NCBI GenBank assembly: GCA_002709005.1
Contig: PAPH01000061.1
Coordinates: 1 to 64,000 of the forward strand
Reading direction: 5' to 3'
DNA length: 64,000 nucleotides
DNA from: Hyphomicrobiales bacterium
GTDB taxonomy: Bacteria > Pseudomonadota > Alphaproteobacteria > Rhizobiales > Rhizobiaceae
Part shown: positions 39,231-48,352 of the stretch, one piece after another
Layout of the letters: every line of letters begins with the position of its first letter
How positions within the stretch are numbered: position 1 is the stretch's first letter
Position numbers and translations under genes: made by a program
Notes under the pieces: generated by a model
Database searches by the model: none
Seen by the model: only the letters and a program-made list of their open reading frames with translations
What the model was told of the DNA's origin: nothing

Positions 39231-40439
39231 TCAGCCGATGCGCCGTCCCGCCACACGCGCGAGAAAAATAGAGCCGACTGCCGCGAGCAGCGCATAGAGC
39301 GCCATCATGGCGATCATCAGCGGATAGGACATCCCGGTATCGATCAACCAGCCGCTGAGCCCCGGACCGATTGCCGTGGACAGCACCATGACAGAGGTGA
39401 CCATCGACTTGATCGAGCCGAGATGGCGGGTGCCGTAGAGTTCGGGCCAGATGGCACCGAAGGCGGTCGCGTAGATTCCGAAAGCGCCGCCCATGAAGCC
39501 CATGAAGAGAAGGATTGCCCAGGCCCCGGGTATCAGCGCCAGCGCGCAACTCGCCAGCGCCGTGAAAATCAGCATGAGCGGCAGCAGCACCGAGGAATGG
39601 TACTTGTCGATGAGCTGGCCGGAGAGGAAGGTCATCGCGATGGCTGCGATCGAGAGAACCGGCGTCGAGCCCGCGAACTGTCCGAGCGCCCAGCCCCGGA
39701 GTTCGGTCAGATAGACCTGGTGGAAGAAGATCACCGTTCCGATCACCGGCGGCGCCAGCAACACGGCGATCAGCGGCCAGAAGAACGGATCGCGCAGCAC
39801 CTCGCCGCGAGTCCATTGCCGGCCCTCGGCGGCCTTTTCCCTTTCCGACGGATGCGGCTCGCGCGGCACCCGCATCAGCAGGTAGACCGCCGGCAAGACG
39901 CACAACAGCACAAAGGCGGCGTTTAGGCTCCAGCCCTGGCGCCAGCCGAAAAGCGCGGCAATCGCCACGAAACTGATCGGCATGATGCTCTCGCCGAGTT
40001 GGTGGCCGAGCGCGGCTGTCGACACCGCCTTGCCGCGCGTCAGGGTGAACCAGCGCCCCATCGCCGTCATCGCCGTGTGGCTCATCAGCCCCTGCCCGAA
40101 CATCCGCAGCGCTGCCAGCGCCACGAAGAGAACGGCGACATTGCGAGCGTTGGCCAGCAGCAGCATGGACAGCGCGAGCCCGACGATCACGAAAAGCGCA
40201 TAGCGCTCGATGCGCATGGAATCGACCAGTCGCCCGGTGAACGGAATGGTGGCCGCGCTCGCCAGCGTCGCGATCATGTAGATCCAGCCGAAATCGCCGT
40301 GACTGAGGTTCAGTTCCTCGCGAATGCCGCCGCTGGACAACGCGATAAAGAAGGTCTGGCCGTAGCTCGAGAACAGGCACAGCAGAAACCCGCCGGCGAG
40401 CCAGCGCGCATTGTCGCCAAGAAAACTGAGAAAACGCAT
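39231..40439 (-). CDS. Major facilitator superfamily transporter (copy 2)
   Basis: 402-residue, 12-helix MFS permease, paralogue of the neighbouring gene on the same strand. It opens MRFLSFLGDNARWLAGGFLL and shares AGDIR/SGGIR-type helix 2, MIATLASA, the RGKAVSTAALGHQLGESIMP helix-4/5 region and QWTRGEVLRDPFFWPLI. The upstream 332-base region is shared with the divergent ArsR gene. Whether ArsR controls it is unknown. No substrate can be inferred. Confidence 0.87.
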   Translation of the reverse strand: MRFLSFLGDNARWLAGGFLLCLFSSYGQTFFIALSSGGIREELNLSHGDFGWIYMIATLASAATIPFTGRLVDSMRIERYALFVIVGLALSMLLLANARNVAVLFVALAALRMFGQGLMSHTAMTAMGRWFTLTRGKAVSTAALGHQLGESIMPISFVAIAALFGWRQGWSLNAAFVLLCVLPAVYLLMRVPREPHPSEREKAAEGRQWTRGEVLRDPFFWPLIAVLLAPPVIGTVIFFHQVYLTELRGWALGQFAGSTPVLSIAAIAMTFLSGQLIDKYHSSVLLPLMLIFTALASCALALIPGAWAILLFMGFMGGAFGIYATAFGAIWPELYGTRHLGSIKSMVTSVMVLSTAIGPGLSGWLIDTGMSYPLMIAMMALYALLAAVGSIFLARVAGRRIG

Positions 40440-40772
40440 GAGAGTAATATCTGCAGGTCAGTATGCCGCCCGAGAGGAGGCATGAATAAAATTAGAGGTT
40501 TCTATAATACACTCCGCACGGCATGTCTGCATTTTTCCCGTAAGTCGAGAACAATACCGTAACCGCCAGTCCCCAACCACTTGTTGAATTTTAAAGGGCC
40601 AGCAAGGGGGAGATGGCGGCGGCACGTTTTCTCACTGGACGACTGCGCGTTCGCGGCAGGCGCGTCTGGGCGCCAAAGTCATACACCATGCGTATCGCGA
40701 GCCCCGTTTGCCCGTACGAATTCCAAAATGGGTCCGCTTGCACAACAGATAAGTCTATGCTTATCTATTTTC
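40440..40772. other. Divergent regulatory region between MFS copy 2 and ArsR
   Basis: 332 bases. It contains a perfect inverted repeat next to the arsR-type start (listed separately). A 26-codon open frame at 40482-40562 has a GAGGAGG only one base before its ATG, too close for normal use; I do not call it a gene. The 40560-40740 stretch shows no further feature. Confidence 0.4.
40747..40766. promoter_or_regulatory. Candidate operator of the ArsR-family regulator
   Basis: Perfect 7-bp inverted repeat AGATAAG-N6-CTTATCT, six bases before the regulator's ATG. ArsR-family dimers bind AT-rich dyads of about this size. Its position over the start region would let the protein shut off its own gene. 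Confidence 0.5.
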
Positions 40773-41087
40773 ATGACTGAATCGGACCTCTTCCGTGCGC
40801 TGGCCGATCCCATGCGCCGCACGCTCATCGATCGCCTCAAGGCCGGGGAACGCAACGCCACGGAGTTGCGCGACGGGCTCGGCATTTCCCAACCGGCGGT
40901 CTCTCAGCATATTGCGGTTCTCCGCGGTGCCGGCCTGATAGACGAACGCCGCGAGGGCCGGTCCGTCCACTACCGGATCAGGCCGGAGGGATTTCGGCCG
41001 CTGGTCGACTGGCTCACGCGCTACGAAGCCTTCTGGCCGGCCCGGATCGACCGCCTCAAATCTCTTGTCAAGGATATGGACCAATGA
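40773..41087 (+). CDS. ArsR-family transcriptional regulator
   Basis: 104-residue winged-helix repressor: LFRALADPMRRTLIDRLKAGERNATELRDGL, recognition helix ISQPAVSQHIAVLRGAGLI, wing DERREGRSVHYRI. No metal-binding CxC or His/Asp cluster typical of the metal sensors is visible; it belongs to the branch that is paired with SRPBCC proteins. The ATG at 40773 is the family start although no ribosome-binding site is evident, so the mRNA may be leaderless. It overlaps the next gene by four bases. Confidence 0.9.
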   Translation: MTESDLFRALADPMRRTLIDRLKAGERNATELRDGLGISQPAVSQHIAVLRGAGLIDERREGRSVHYRIRPEGFRPLVDWLTRYEAFWPARIDRLKSLVKDMDQ

Positions 41088-41437
41088 CCGTCAGCGAAGA
41101 TGTCTCCAGGGAAATCGTCTGCGAATGCGAACTCGATGCCCCGCCGGAAACGGTCTGGCGCGCGGTCACCATTCCGGAATTTCTCGAGGAGTGGATGGGC
41201 ATCCGCCCGGACGAGAACCGGGATGACGACATCTCCTGCGAGATCATCGACCAGTCGCCCGGCAGCCAGGTGCGCTTCGCCTGGCACGACGGGCGCACCG
41301 ATGTTCCCTATTCCGTCGTCACCATCGACATCGAACCGGCGCTGGAGAACCGCACCCGGTTTCGGCTCAGTCATTCGGAGGGGCCGCGCATGCGCGCCGC
41401 CAACGACAACGGCCCGGCTCTGCGGCTTGCCGCCTGA
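41084..41437 (+). CDS. SRPBCC (AHSA1-like) domain protein
   Basis: 117-residue START-like hydrophobic-cavity protein: the N-terminal IVCECELDAPPETVWRAVT and FLEEWMGI segments are standard for the AHSA1 branch. The C-terminal helix is short (RMRAANDNGPALRLAA), so the domain looks slightly truncated compared with the usual 140-160 residues. It is translationally coupled to the ArsR regulator (ATGA overlap), a pairing found widely where the SRPBCC partner is thought to bind a small ligand. Ligand unknown. Confidence 0.8.
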   Translation: MTVSEDVSREIVCECELDAPPETVWRAVTIPEFLEEWMGIRPDENRDDDISCEIIDQSPGSQVRFAWHDGRTDVPYSVVTIDIEPALENRTRFRLSHSEGPRMRAANDNGPALRLAA

Positions 41438-41510
41438 CGTCACGGTCGGCTGACCGGTCCGCCGGCCTCTGGCTAACCCGCCTCCATCATCGAAAACAGG
41501 AGATTCGCCG

Positions 41511-42152
41511 ATGCGCGAAACGATGCAACTCGTCCCCATGGTCGTCGAACAGTCACCCCGCGGCGAACGGTCCTTCGACATCTATTCACGCCTCCTCAGG
41601 GAGCGCATCATCTTCCTCAACGGTGAGGTCAACGACCAGTCCGCCGCCCTCGTATGCGCGCAACTGTTGTTTCTGGAGGCGGAAAATCCCGACAAGGAGA
41701 TCTATTTCTACATCAACTCGCCGGGCGGTGTGGTGACCTCGCAATTCGCCATGTACGACACGATGAACTTCATCAAGGCGCCGGTCGCCACCGTCTGCAT
41801 GGGAATGGCCTATTCGGCCGGATCTTTCCTGCTGATGGGCGGGGCAGCGGGCCATCGCGGCGCGCTCGCCAATGCATCCATCATGGTCCACCAGCCCTCG
41901 GGCGGTTTCCAGGGCCAGGCCTCGGACATCTTCATCCATGCCGAAAACACCCGCAAGGTGAAGCACCGGATGATCGAACTCTATTCGAAACACTGCGGGC
42001 GGACGGAAGCCGAGGTCGAACGCGCCCTCGACCGGGATACCTTCATGACCCCGGAGGAGGCGTTGGACTGGGGGCTGATCGACCGCATCTACACGAGCCG
42101 GGCCGATCTCGAAAAGACGGGATCGTCCGACAGCGGCTCGTCCACCCGGTGA
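41511..42152 (+). CDS. clpP: ATP-dependent Clp protease proteolytic subunit (paralogue)
   Basis: 213-residue serine protease subunit. The catalytic Ser is in [14 protein letters not shown], the His in [17 protein letters not shown] and the Asp in GLIDRIYTS. The serine motif differs from the main housekeeping form (GQAASMGAFLL), which suggests a second ClpP. No clpX, clpA or tig gene adjoins it, unlike the housekeeping locus. It would need to associate with an ATPase encoded elsewhere. Start ATGCGCGAAACG follows an AGGAGA ribosome-binding site. Stop abuts the convergent nadE stop with no gap. Confidence 0.92.
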   Translation: MRETMQLVPMVVEQSPRGERSFDIYSRLLRERIIFLNGEVNDQSAALVCAQLLFLEAENPDKEIYFYINSPGGVVTSQFAMYDTMNFIKAPVATVCMGMAYSAGSFLLMGGAAGHRGALANASIMVHQPSGGFQGQASDIFIHAENTRKVKHRMIELYSKHCGRTEAEVERALDRDTFMTPEEALDWGLIDRIYTSRADLEKTGSSDSGSSTR

Positions 42153-43838
42153 TCAATCGCGGTCGCGGAACCGGTTGGTGATCGGGTAGCGCCGATCGCG
42201 GCCAAAATTCTTGCGGGTGATCTTCACACCGGGCGCCGACTGCCGACGCTTGTATTCGGCGATATAGAGCAGGTGCTCGATGCGGTGGACGACCGCCATC
42301 TCGTGCCCGCGCGCCACGATCTCCTCAGTCCCCATCTCCTTTTCGACGAGACATTCGAGAATGTCGTCGAGCACCGGATAGGGCGGAAGCGAATCCTGGT
42401 CGGTCTGGTCGGGCCTGAGTTCCGCCGACGGCGCCTTGTCGATGATATTGACCGGGATCACCTCGCCCGACGGCCCCAGCGCGCCCGGCGGCACGTGGTC
42501 GTTGCGCCAGCGGGCCAGGTCGTAGACCTGCATCTTGTAAAGGTCCTTGATCGGATTGAAGCCACCATTCATGTCGCCGTAGAGCGTGGCGTAGCCGACC
42601 GACATTTCCGACTTGTTGCCGGTGGTGACCACCATCGAACCGAACTTGTTGGAAATAGCCATAAGGATGGTGCCGCGCGTCCGGCTCTGGAGGTTTTCCT
42701 CGGTGATGCCTTCGTCGGTGCCCTCGAAAATCTCGGAGAGCGCATTGGTGAAACCGACGACCGGCTCCTCGATCGGCACGATATCGTAGCGGCAGCCGAG
42801 CGCCTTGGCGCAGTCGGCGGCATCTTTCAACGAAGATTCCGAGGTGTAGCGGTAGGGCAGCATCACGGCACGCAGGCGTTCCTCGCCCAGCGCATCGACC
42901 GCAAGCGCCGCGCAGATCGCCGAGTCGATCCCGCCCGAAAGGCCCAGCACCACGTTGCGGAAGCCGTTCTTGTTGACGTAGTCGCGCAGCCCCAGCATGC
43001 AGGCACGGTAATCGGCTTCCCGCGCATCGGGAATGACCGACATCACGCCGTTGGTGCAGTGCCATCCGTCCGGCCCCCGCTTCCAGTCGCTGACGCTGAC
43101 GGCATCCTCGAACTGGCTCATCTGGAAGGCGAGCGAATGGTCGGCATTGAGCGCGAAGCTGGCGCCGTCGAAGACGAGTTCGTCCTGTCCGCCCAGCATG
43201 TTGGCATAGATCAGCGGCAGACCGCTTTCGATGACCTGCTTGAGCGCGATCTGGTGGCGCACCTCGACCTTGCCGCGATAATAGGGCGAGCCGTTCGGTA
43301 CCAAAAGGATTTCCGCACCGCTCTCGGCCAGCGTCTCGCAGACGCCGAATTCGCCCCAGATGTCCTCGCAGACGGGGATGCCGAGGCGCACGCCGCGCAC
43401 ATTGACCGGGCCCGGCATGTCACCGGCGTCGAACACACGCTTTTCGTCGAATTCGCCGTAGTTCGGCAGGTCAACCTTGTCGCGCACGCCGATGATTTTT
43501 CCGCCGTCGATGACGGCGACCGAATTGAAGCGCTTGCCGTTCTCCGTGCGCGGATATCCGACGATCATCGCCGGCCCGCCGTCATCTGTCTCCGCCGCCA
43601 GTTCGGCCACGGCCTTCTCGCATGCGGCGAGGAAGGCGGGCCGGACCACGAGATCTTCCGGCGGATAGCCGGAGACGAACAGTTCGGTGAAAAGCACGAT
43701 ATCCGCACCGTGGCGGGCGGCGTCCGCCCTGCCTTCGCGGATCTTGGCGACATTGCCGGCGATATCGCCGACAGTGGGATTCATCTGCGCGACCGCGATG
43801 CGGAGCGTGTCTGGCGAGGTCTCGGGCTTCGTCGTCAT
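42153..43838 (-). CDS. nadE: Glutamine-dependent NAD+ synthetase
   Basis: 561 residues, last step of NAD+ synthesis: amidation of nicotinate adenine dinucleotide. The N-terminal nitrilase-like glutaminase domain shows the catalytic Glu in ELFVSGYPPED, Lys in VRDKVDLPNYGEF and Cys in IPVCEDIWGEFG. The C-terminal synthetase has the PP-loop LGLSGGIDSAICA, then the conserved TTGNKSEMSVGYATLYGDMNGG and DKAPSAELRPDQTDQDSLPPY (shown in parts). The length and domain order are normal for the glutamine-using bacterial enzyme. Confidence 0.96.
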   Translation of the reverse strand: MTTKPETSPDTLRIAVAQMNPTVGDIAGNVAKIREGRADAARHGADIVLFTELFVSGYPPEDLVVRPAFLAACEKAVAELAAETDDGGPAMIVGYPRTENGKRFNSVAVIDGGKIIGVRDKVDLPNYGEFDEKRVFDAGDMPGPVNVRGVRLGIPVCEDIWGEFGVCETLAESGAEILLVPNGSPYYRGKVEVRHQIALKQVIESGLPLIYANMLGGQDELVFDGASFALNADHSLAFQMSQFEDAVSVSDWKRGPDGWHCTNGVMSVIPDAREADYRACMLGLRDYVNKNGFRNVVLGLSGGIDSAICAALAVDALGEERLRAVMLPYRYTSESSLKDAADCAKALGCRYDIVPIEEPVVGFTNALSEIFEGTDEGITEENLQSRTRGTILMAISNKFGSMVVTTGNKSEMSVGYATLYGDMNGGFNPIKDLYKMQVYDLARWRNDHVPPGALGPSGEVIPVNIIDKAPSAELRPDQTDQDSLPPYPVLDDILECLVEKEMGTEEIVARGHEMAVVHRIEHLLYIAEYKRRQSAPGVKITRKNFGRDRRYPITNRFRDRD

Positions 43839-43915
43839 GGCACGTGCTTAAACCAAGTCCGGACGAAAGAAAATCGCCGATCGGCCATATCCGCCATGCT
43901 CTGGACGAGACCGAC

Positions 43916-44767
43916 TTACTCGGAGTCGAAACGCCACATAGCCATGTTGAGAACGCCGAACTCGTGGCTGGCATGCAACTGCGTCGCCCTGGCATTGGCG
44001 CCAGCCGCACCCATCGCCGCATAGAGCGGCACCAGATGCTCGTCGGTGGGGTGATTCCGTTCGGCATTCGGCGCACGGTTCCGGTAGTCGATCAGCGCCT
44101 CGGTGTCGCCCTCGGCAAGCTTGCCGGACATCCATGCGGTAAAGCTCGACACCCAGTCCGGAACGTCGATCGAGCGCAGCCCCTGCCTGAGGTTCGGGAA
44201 GGCTTCACGCAGATTGTGCGTGAAAGAACCCGAGCCGATCACCAGAATGCCCTTGCGGGACAGGTCGGACAGCGCCTGACCGAGCTTGTAGTGATAGTCG
44301 GCGCCCTTTTCAGGGTCCACCGAGACCGCGACGACGGGAATATCGGCATCCGGATACATCAGGATGAGCGGAACCCAGACGCCATGGTCGAAACCGCGAT
44401 TGGCGATGGCTTTGGACAGGTAGCCTTTCGATGTCAGGCCGTCGGCGATCTCACCGGCAAGCGCGGGATCGCCCGGAGCGGGATATCGCATCTGGTAGAG
44501 TTCCGGCTGGAACCCGCCGAAATCATGTATGGTGTCCGGCTTGGCGTCCCCGGTGACGGCGACGCCGCCCGAGATCTCGAAATGGGCGCTGACCACGACA
44601 ATGGCGCGCGGACGCGGAATTTCCGCAGCGGCGCCACGCAGGAACGCGGCCGCGTCCGTATCGGCTATCGCGGTATCGGGCGAGCCATGGGAAATGAAGA
44701 GGGTCGGCATCAGCGTCGTGGCATCGGCCTTCGGCTGACGTTCTGCGAGCACAGCGGTATCAGACAT
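43916..44767 (-). CDS. Extradiol (DODA-type, LigB-fold) dioxygenase-like protein
   Basis: 283 residues of the 4,5-DOPA-dioxygenase/YgiD family. Metal-binding His occur in LFISHGSPD, VSAHFE, and GFDHGVWVPL, and a catalytic His in SGSFTHNLREAF. Such enzymes open catechol rings; the physiological substrate in bacteria is usually unknown. An AAGGAG nine bases upstream fixes the ATG at 44767 (MSDTAVLAERQ). It stands alone between nadE and the GFA-type gene. Confidence 0.88.
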   Translation of the reverse strand: MSDTAVLAERQPKADATTLMPTLFISHGSPDTAIADTDAAAFLRGAAAEIPRPRAIVVVSAHFEISGGVAVTGDAKPDTIHDFGGFQPELYQMRYPAPGDPALAGEIADGLTSKGYLSKAIANRGFDHGVWVPLILMYPDADIPVVAVSVDPEKGADYHYKLGQALSDLSRKGILVIGSGSFTHNLREAFPNLRQGLRSIDVPDWVSSFTAWMSGKLAEGDTEALIDYRNRAPNAERNHPTDEHLVPLYAAMGAAGANARATQLHASHEFGVLNMAMWRFDSE

Positions 44768-44855
44768 GATCCAAACTCCTTTGGTCTGAAGATAATCCAT
44801 CCCTCATTGTTCAACGAGAGCGAATTCTTCGCACACAGCGTTCACAGAAGAAGCA

Positions 44856-45290
44856 TCATTCCACCTCGGCAACCTTCAGCCCGGGCGACCCTTTCGGGTA
44901 TTGCGGCAGCCCGTCGGTGATCTCGTAAAAATCGGCCTTGTCCGCGCAATAGACGTGACAGGCGATCGCCAGCCCGCTCGGCTGGTCGAAGGCGCCGGCG
45001 AGGATTGAGGTATCCGGCTCGCCCTGGAACCGCCAGAAAAGCGCCGAGCCGCAGCGCGAACAAAATCCCCGTTCGGCCTGGGCGGTCGCCGGATACCAGG
45101 TCACACCATCGCTCCCCTCGACGGTAAGGCGGTCGTTGGAGACGCTGGTCGCGGCATAATAGAGGCCGGTCTGCCGGCGGCATTGCGAGCAGTGGCAGGC
45201 CAACACCTCGCGCAGGCGTCCCCGGGTGTGAAAACGAACCGCGCTGCACAGACACCGGCCCGTATGGATTTCTTCTTCTTGCAATGACAT
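44856..45290 (-). CDS. GFA-family zinc protein
   Basis: 144 residues of the glutathione-dependent formaldehyde-activating (GFA/CENP-V-like) fold. Zinc ligands: GRCLCSAV, CHCSQCRR and FCSRCGSALFW. The C-terminal ILAGAFDQPSGL and HVYCADKADFYEITDGLPQY are typical of the family. Most GFA-fold proteins have no proven activity despite the name. A GGAGG ribosome-binding site precedes the ATG. Confidence 0.88.
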   Translation of the reverse strand: MSLQEEEIHTGRCLCSAVRFHTRGRLREVLACHCSQCRRQTGLYYAATSVSNDRLTVEGSDGVTWYPATAQAERGFCSRCGSALFWRFQGEPDTSILAGAFDQPSGLAIACHVYCADKADFYEITDGLPQYPKGSPGLKVAEVE

Positions 45291-45424
45291 CGCCGCCTCC
45301 GTAAGTCAGGACATAATTGCCCTGTTTCCGGCGCCGCGACAGCAACAATCCGACGTCCGGCGTCGCAAATTTCTGAACCGCAGGATCAGGAAAATTGAAT
45401 GAGCGGGGCCCGGAGGAGACAAGC

Positions 45425-45916
45425 GTGAACGATCTGACCCTGCGCTCCGCGACGAGCGCTGATGCCGAGAACATTCTCAAGGCCCTCCTCGGTCTGGCCG
45501 AGCACGTCGGCGAGAGCGAGGTCGTCAGGATCGACCGCGCGACAATCCTGCGTGACGGTTTCGGTGAAAACCCGGCCTTCTCGGTGATGATCGCGGAAGT
45601 GGGCGGAACCTTCGCCGGCATGTGCCTGCACTTCCCAACCTATTCGACATGGTTCGGCGCGCTCGGCATCTATGTTCAGGATCTCTATATCGAGCCCGAC
45701 TTCCGAGGCCGCAATATCGGCGAGGCATTGCTCGCACGGGTCGCCCGCGACGGCGCCGCGCGCGGCTGCAACCACCTCAAGCTCGCCGTAGACACCGGCA
45801 ATCCCGGCGCGCAGCGCTTTTACGACCGCCTCGGCATCCTCCCGCTGGAACACGACGAAATGCGCATGGCGATGGGCGGCAATTTCGCGAGCCTCGCCAC
45901 GCTCGGCGACAGCTAA
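45425..45916 (+). CDS. GNAT-family N-acetyltransferase
   Basis: 163 residues. Acetyl-CoA site: IEPDFRGRNIGEALLARVARDGAARG with the R-x-x-G-x-G/A type loop; then LKLAVDTGNPGAQRFYDRLGI, the usual beta5-alpha4 segment. The N-terminal DLTLRSATSADAENIL is standard for the fold. The target is unknown. A GTG start at 45425 with GGAGGAG six bases upstream is preferred over a TTG ten codons earlier. A shared terminator follows. Confidence 0.88.
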   Translation: MNDLTLRSATSADAENILKALLGLAEHVGESEVVRIDRATILRDGFGENPAFSVMIAEVGGTFAGMCLHFPTYSTWFGALGIYVQDLYIEPDFRGRNIGEALLARVARDGAARGCNHLKLAVDTGNPGAQRFYDRLGILPLEHDEMRMAMGGNFASLATLGDS

Positions 45917-45946
45917 CAGGCTCTCTCCGGGCATACTCCAGCAATG

Positions 45947-45977
45947 AAAAAGGCCGGGATCGCTCCCGGCCTTTTCT
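45947..45977. terminator. Bidirectional terminator between the GNAT gene and the DAHP synthase gene
   Basis: A perfect 12-bp stem AAAAGGCCGGGA/TCCCGGCCTTTT with a TCGC loop; flanking A and T runs let it work on both strands. Confidence 0.88.
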
Positions 45978-46001
45978 TCGTTGGTTTCCGCTCCACCCGG
46001 A

Positions 46002-47378
46002 TCAGGCGTTGACGGCGACCTTGTTCTCGTTGACGCGGCCGCCCTTGAGCAGCTCGGCCACCAGGAAGGCCAGTTCGACGGCCTGGGTCGCGTTCAGGCG
46101 CGGATCGCAATGGGTGTGGTAACGATCCGAGAGGTTCTCGGCCGACACGGCCCGCGCGCCGCCGGTGCACTCGGTCACGTCCTTGCCCGTCATCTCGACA
46201 TGGATGCCGCCCGGATGGGTGCCTTCCGCGCGATGGATGTGGAAGAAGTTCTCGACTTCCGACAGCACGCGCTCGAACGGCCGGGTCTTGTAGCCGTTGA
46301 GCGAGATCGTGTTGCCGTGCATCGGGTCGCAGGACCAGACCACCTTCTTGCCCTCGCGCTCGACGGCGCGGATAAGTTTCGGCAGATGGTCGCCGACCTT
46401 CTCGTGACCGAAACGCGCGATCAGCGTCAGCCGGCCGGATTCGTTGGCCGGATTGAGGATGTCGATCAGGTTCAGCAGATCATCGGGCTCCAGCGACGGA
46501 CCGCATTTCAGTCCGATCGGGTTCTTGATGCCGCGGCAGTACTCGACATGAGCGTGGTCGGCCTGGCGCGTGCGGTCGCCGATCCAGATCATGTGGCCCG
46601 AAGTCGCGTAGTATTCGCCGGTGGTCGAATCCGTACGCGTCAGCGCTTCCTCATAGCCCAGAAGCAGCGCCTCATGGCTGGTGAAGAAATCCGTCTCGCG
46701 CAGGCTAGGATTGGCCTCCGGGGTAATGCCGATGGCCTTCATGAAGTCCATGGTCTCGGAAATCCGGTCGGCGAGCATCTGGTAGCGCTCCGCCTGAGGG
46801 CTGTCCTTGACGAAACCGAGCATCCATCTGTGGACGTTGTCGAGGTTCGCATAACCGCCCTGCGCGAAGGCGCGCAGCAGGTTGAGCGTCGCCGCCGACT
46901 GCCGGTAGGCCATGATCTGGCGCTCCGGATCCGGGATGCGCGACTTCTCGTCGAAATCGATGCCGTTGATGATGTCGCCACGGTAGCTCGGCAGCTCGAC
47001 GTCGCCCTGCTTCTCGATGTTCGAGGAGCGCGGCTTGGCGAACTGGCCGGCGATCCGGCCGACCTTCACGACGGGCTGCTGGGCGCCATAGGTCAGAACC
47101 ACGGCCATCTGCAGGAAGACGCGGAAGAAGTCGCGGATATTGTCGGCTTCGTGCTCGGCGAAGCTCTCGGCGCAATCGCCACCCTGCAGCAGGAAGCCCT
47201 GCCCGTCGGCAACGCGGCCCAGTGCGGTCGTCAGGCGACGTGCCTCACCTGCAAAAACCAGCGGCGGGAATTTCTTCAGCCGGGCTTCCGTGGTCGCCAG
47301 TGCGTCCGCATCCGGATAATCCGGAACCTGCTGGATGGGGAGATCGCGCCAGCTTGAAGGTGTCCAGTTCTTAGCCAT
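46002..47378 (-). CDS. aroG: Class II 3-deoxy-7-phosphoheptulonate (DAHP) synthase
   Basis: First committed step of the shikimate pathway: condensation of phosphoenolpyruvate with erythrose 4-phosphate. The 458-residue enzyme is of the plant-like class II type: [69 protein letters not shown], and [18 protein letters not shown]. Metal ligands Cys, His and Glu are in these blocks. It stands alone; the 158-base leader shows no attenuator that I can identify. Confidence 0.96.
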   Translation of the reverse strand: MAKNWTPSSWRDLPIQQVPDYPDADALATTEARLKKFPPLVFAGEARRLTTALGRVADGQGFLLQGGDCAESFAEHEADNIRDFFRVFLQMAVVLTYGAQQPVVKVGRIAGQFAKPRSSNIEKQGDVELPSYRGDIINGIDFDEKSRIPDPERQIMAYRQSAATLNLLRAFAQGGYANLDNVHRWMLGFVKDSPQAERYQMLADRISETMDFMKAIGITPEANPSLRETDFFTSHEALLLGYEEALTRTDSTTGEYYATSGHMIWIGDRTRQADHAHVEYCRGIKNPIGLKCGPSLEPDDLLNLIDILNPANESGRLTLIARFGHEKVGDHLPKLIRAVEREGKKVVWSCDPMHGNTISLNGYKTRPFERVLSEVENFFHIHRAEGTHPGGIHVEMTGKDVTECTGGARAVSAENLSDRYHTHCDPRLNATQAVELAFLVAELLKGGRVNENKVAVNA

Positions 47379-47537
47379 TTTTCCAACCCTGTGCCTGCGC
47401 CCGGCCCTGTTGATCGTCCGGACGACATTCTTGGCGGCGGCTTATAAACCCAATAGGCGCGCAAGAAAACCCGGAAATGCGGGGCCAGAGCTAGTCTGTT
47501 GAATCGGCGGGCTTCTTGGCTTCTTCACAAGGCCGGG

Positions 47538-48167
47538 TCACCGCAAAACACTCCTCAGCAACTCCGCAAACAGGTCCGCTTCGCCTACTGCGAGCGCGAC
47601 GGAGCGCGGATAGACCGGGTCATCCCGGTCCTCATGAACCGGCAGATCGAAACCGTGTGTTTCGCTGATGAAGCGTGCCAGCCCGTCCTTGCCGAATTCC
47701 GAGAGAAAGCCTTGCATGACGGCATCGAGATAGCTTCGGAGAATGGGCGACGGCTCGGGCCCCTCCTCCGGCTCGTAGTTCCGCTCATAGACAAAAAGCG
47801 GGAAATCGAGATCCGGCGGCGCCGCGCCGGTGAAGGCGAGATCGCTCAAGGTGATCGCGTTGCGGCGATAGAGGTTTTCCCGCTGATCGACATCGGGGAG
47901 GTTTTCAAGCCGATCGACCACCAGAAGCCCGTCGATCGCAGCCCCCTCGGCGCGTTCGGAGGTCAGCACGGCAGGCCCTATGCCGCCGAATTTCGGCGCA
48001 TGCGCGGGCCGTGGCCGCCAGACACGGCGATAGCCCGAAAGCCGCGCCGGAAAGGCCGCGACGATCTCGGTGCGCAACGTGGCGCGATTGACGAGCGATC
48101 CGTAGCCGAAATAGGCCACGAGCTGATTGCAACCCTGGGAAACAGGGTGGTTTTCAAAATTCGTCAT
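47538..48167 (-). CDS. Gamma-glutamylcyclotransferase-like protein
   Basis: 209 residues. The opening LVAYFGYGSLVNRATL is the Y-G-S-L signature of the gamma-glutamylcyclotransferase (GGCT/AIG2-like) fold, and the protein includes the long central loop DLDFPLFVYERNYEPEEGPEP and a helical C-terminus. The usual catalytic Glu cannot be placed with certainty. Start set at the Met at 48167. Its activity could be on gamma-glutamyl amines or peptides; a glutathione reductase gene lies 4.5 kb away, which is not evidence of a link. Confidence 0.72.
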   Translation of the reverse strand: MTNFENHPVSQGCNQLVAYFGYGSLVNRATLRTEIVAAFPARLSGYRRVWRPRPAHAPKFGGIGPAVLTSERAEGAAIDGLLVVDRLENLPDVDQRENLYRRNAITLSDLAFTGAAPPDLDFPLFVYERNYEPEEGPEPSPILRSYLDAVMQGFLSEFGKDGLARFISETHGFDLPVHEDRDDPVYPRSVALAVGEADLFAELLRSVLR

Positions 48168-48352
48168 GGGGACAATCCGGGAATTCATTTGACAACAATT
48201 GGAGGGATTGTACTTCCTGTATGAAGCGGCGATAGACCATTTCTTTGCTGGCGGCGGTTCTCAAGTGGAGCTACCCCCTCGGCGCGACGACTGGATGCGC
48301 CGCCTTTTTGATAAATGGCTCGCATTCCCAATCAAGGCTCGGACCGGGATTC

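Noticed and set aside
37553-39271. 572-codon open frame antisense to the first MFS gene
   Set aside because: Basic, low-complexity product; the - strand has a clear 12-helix permease.
40482-40562. 26-codon frame with GAGGAGG before its ATG
   Set aside because: The site is only one base from the ATG, too close to be used, and the peptide has no homologue that I know of.
42273-44024. 583-codon open frame antisense to nadE
   Set aside because: Shadow of a well-supported NAD synthetase.
45981-47357. 458-codon open frame antisense to the DAHP synthase gene
   Set aside because: Shadow frame; no domain.
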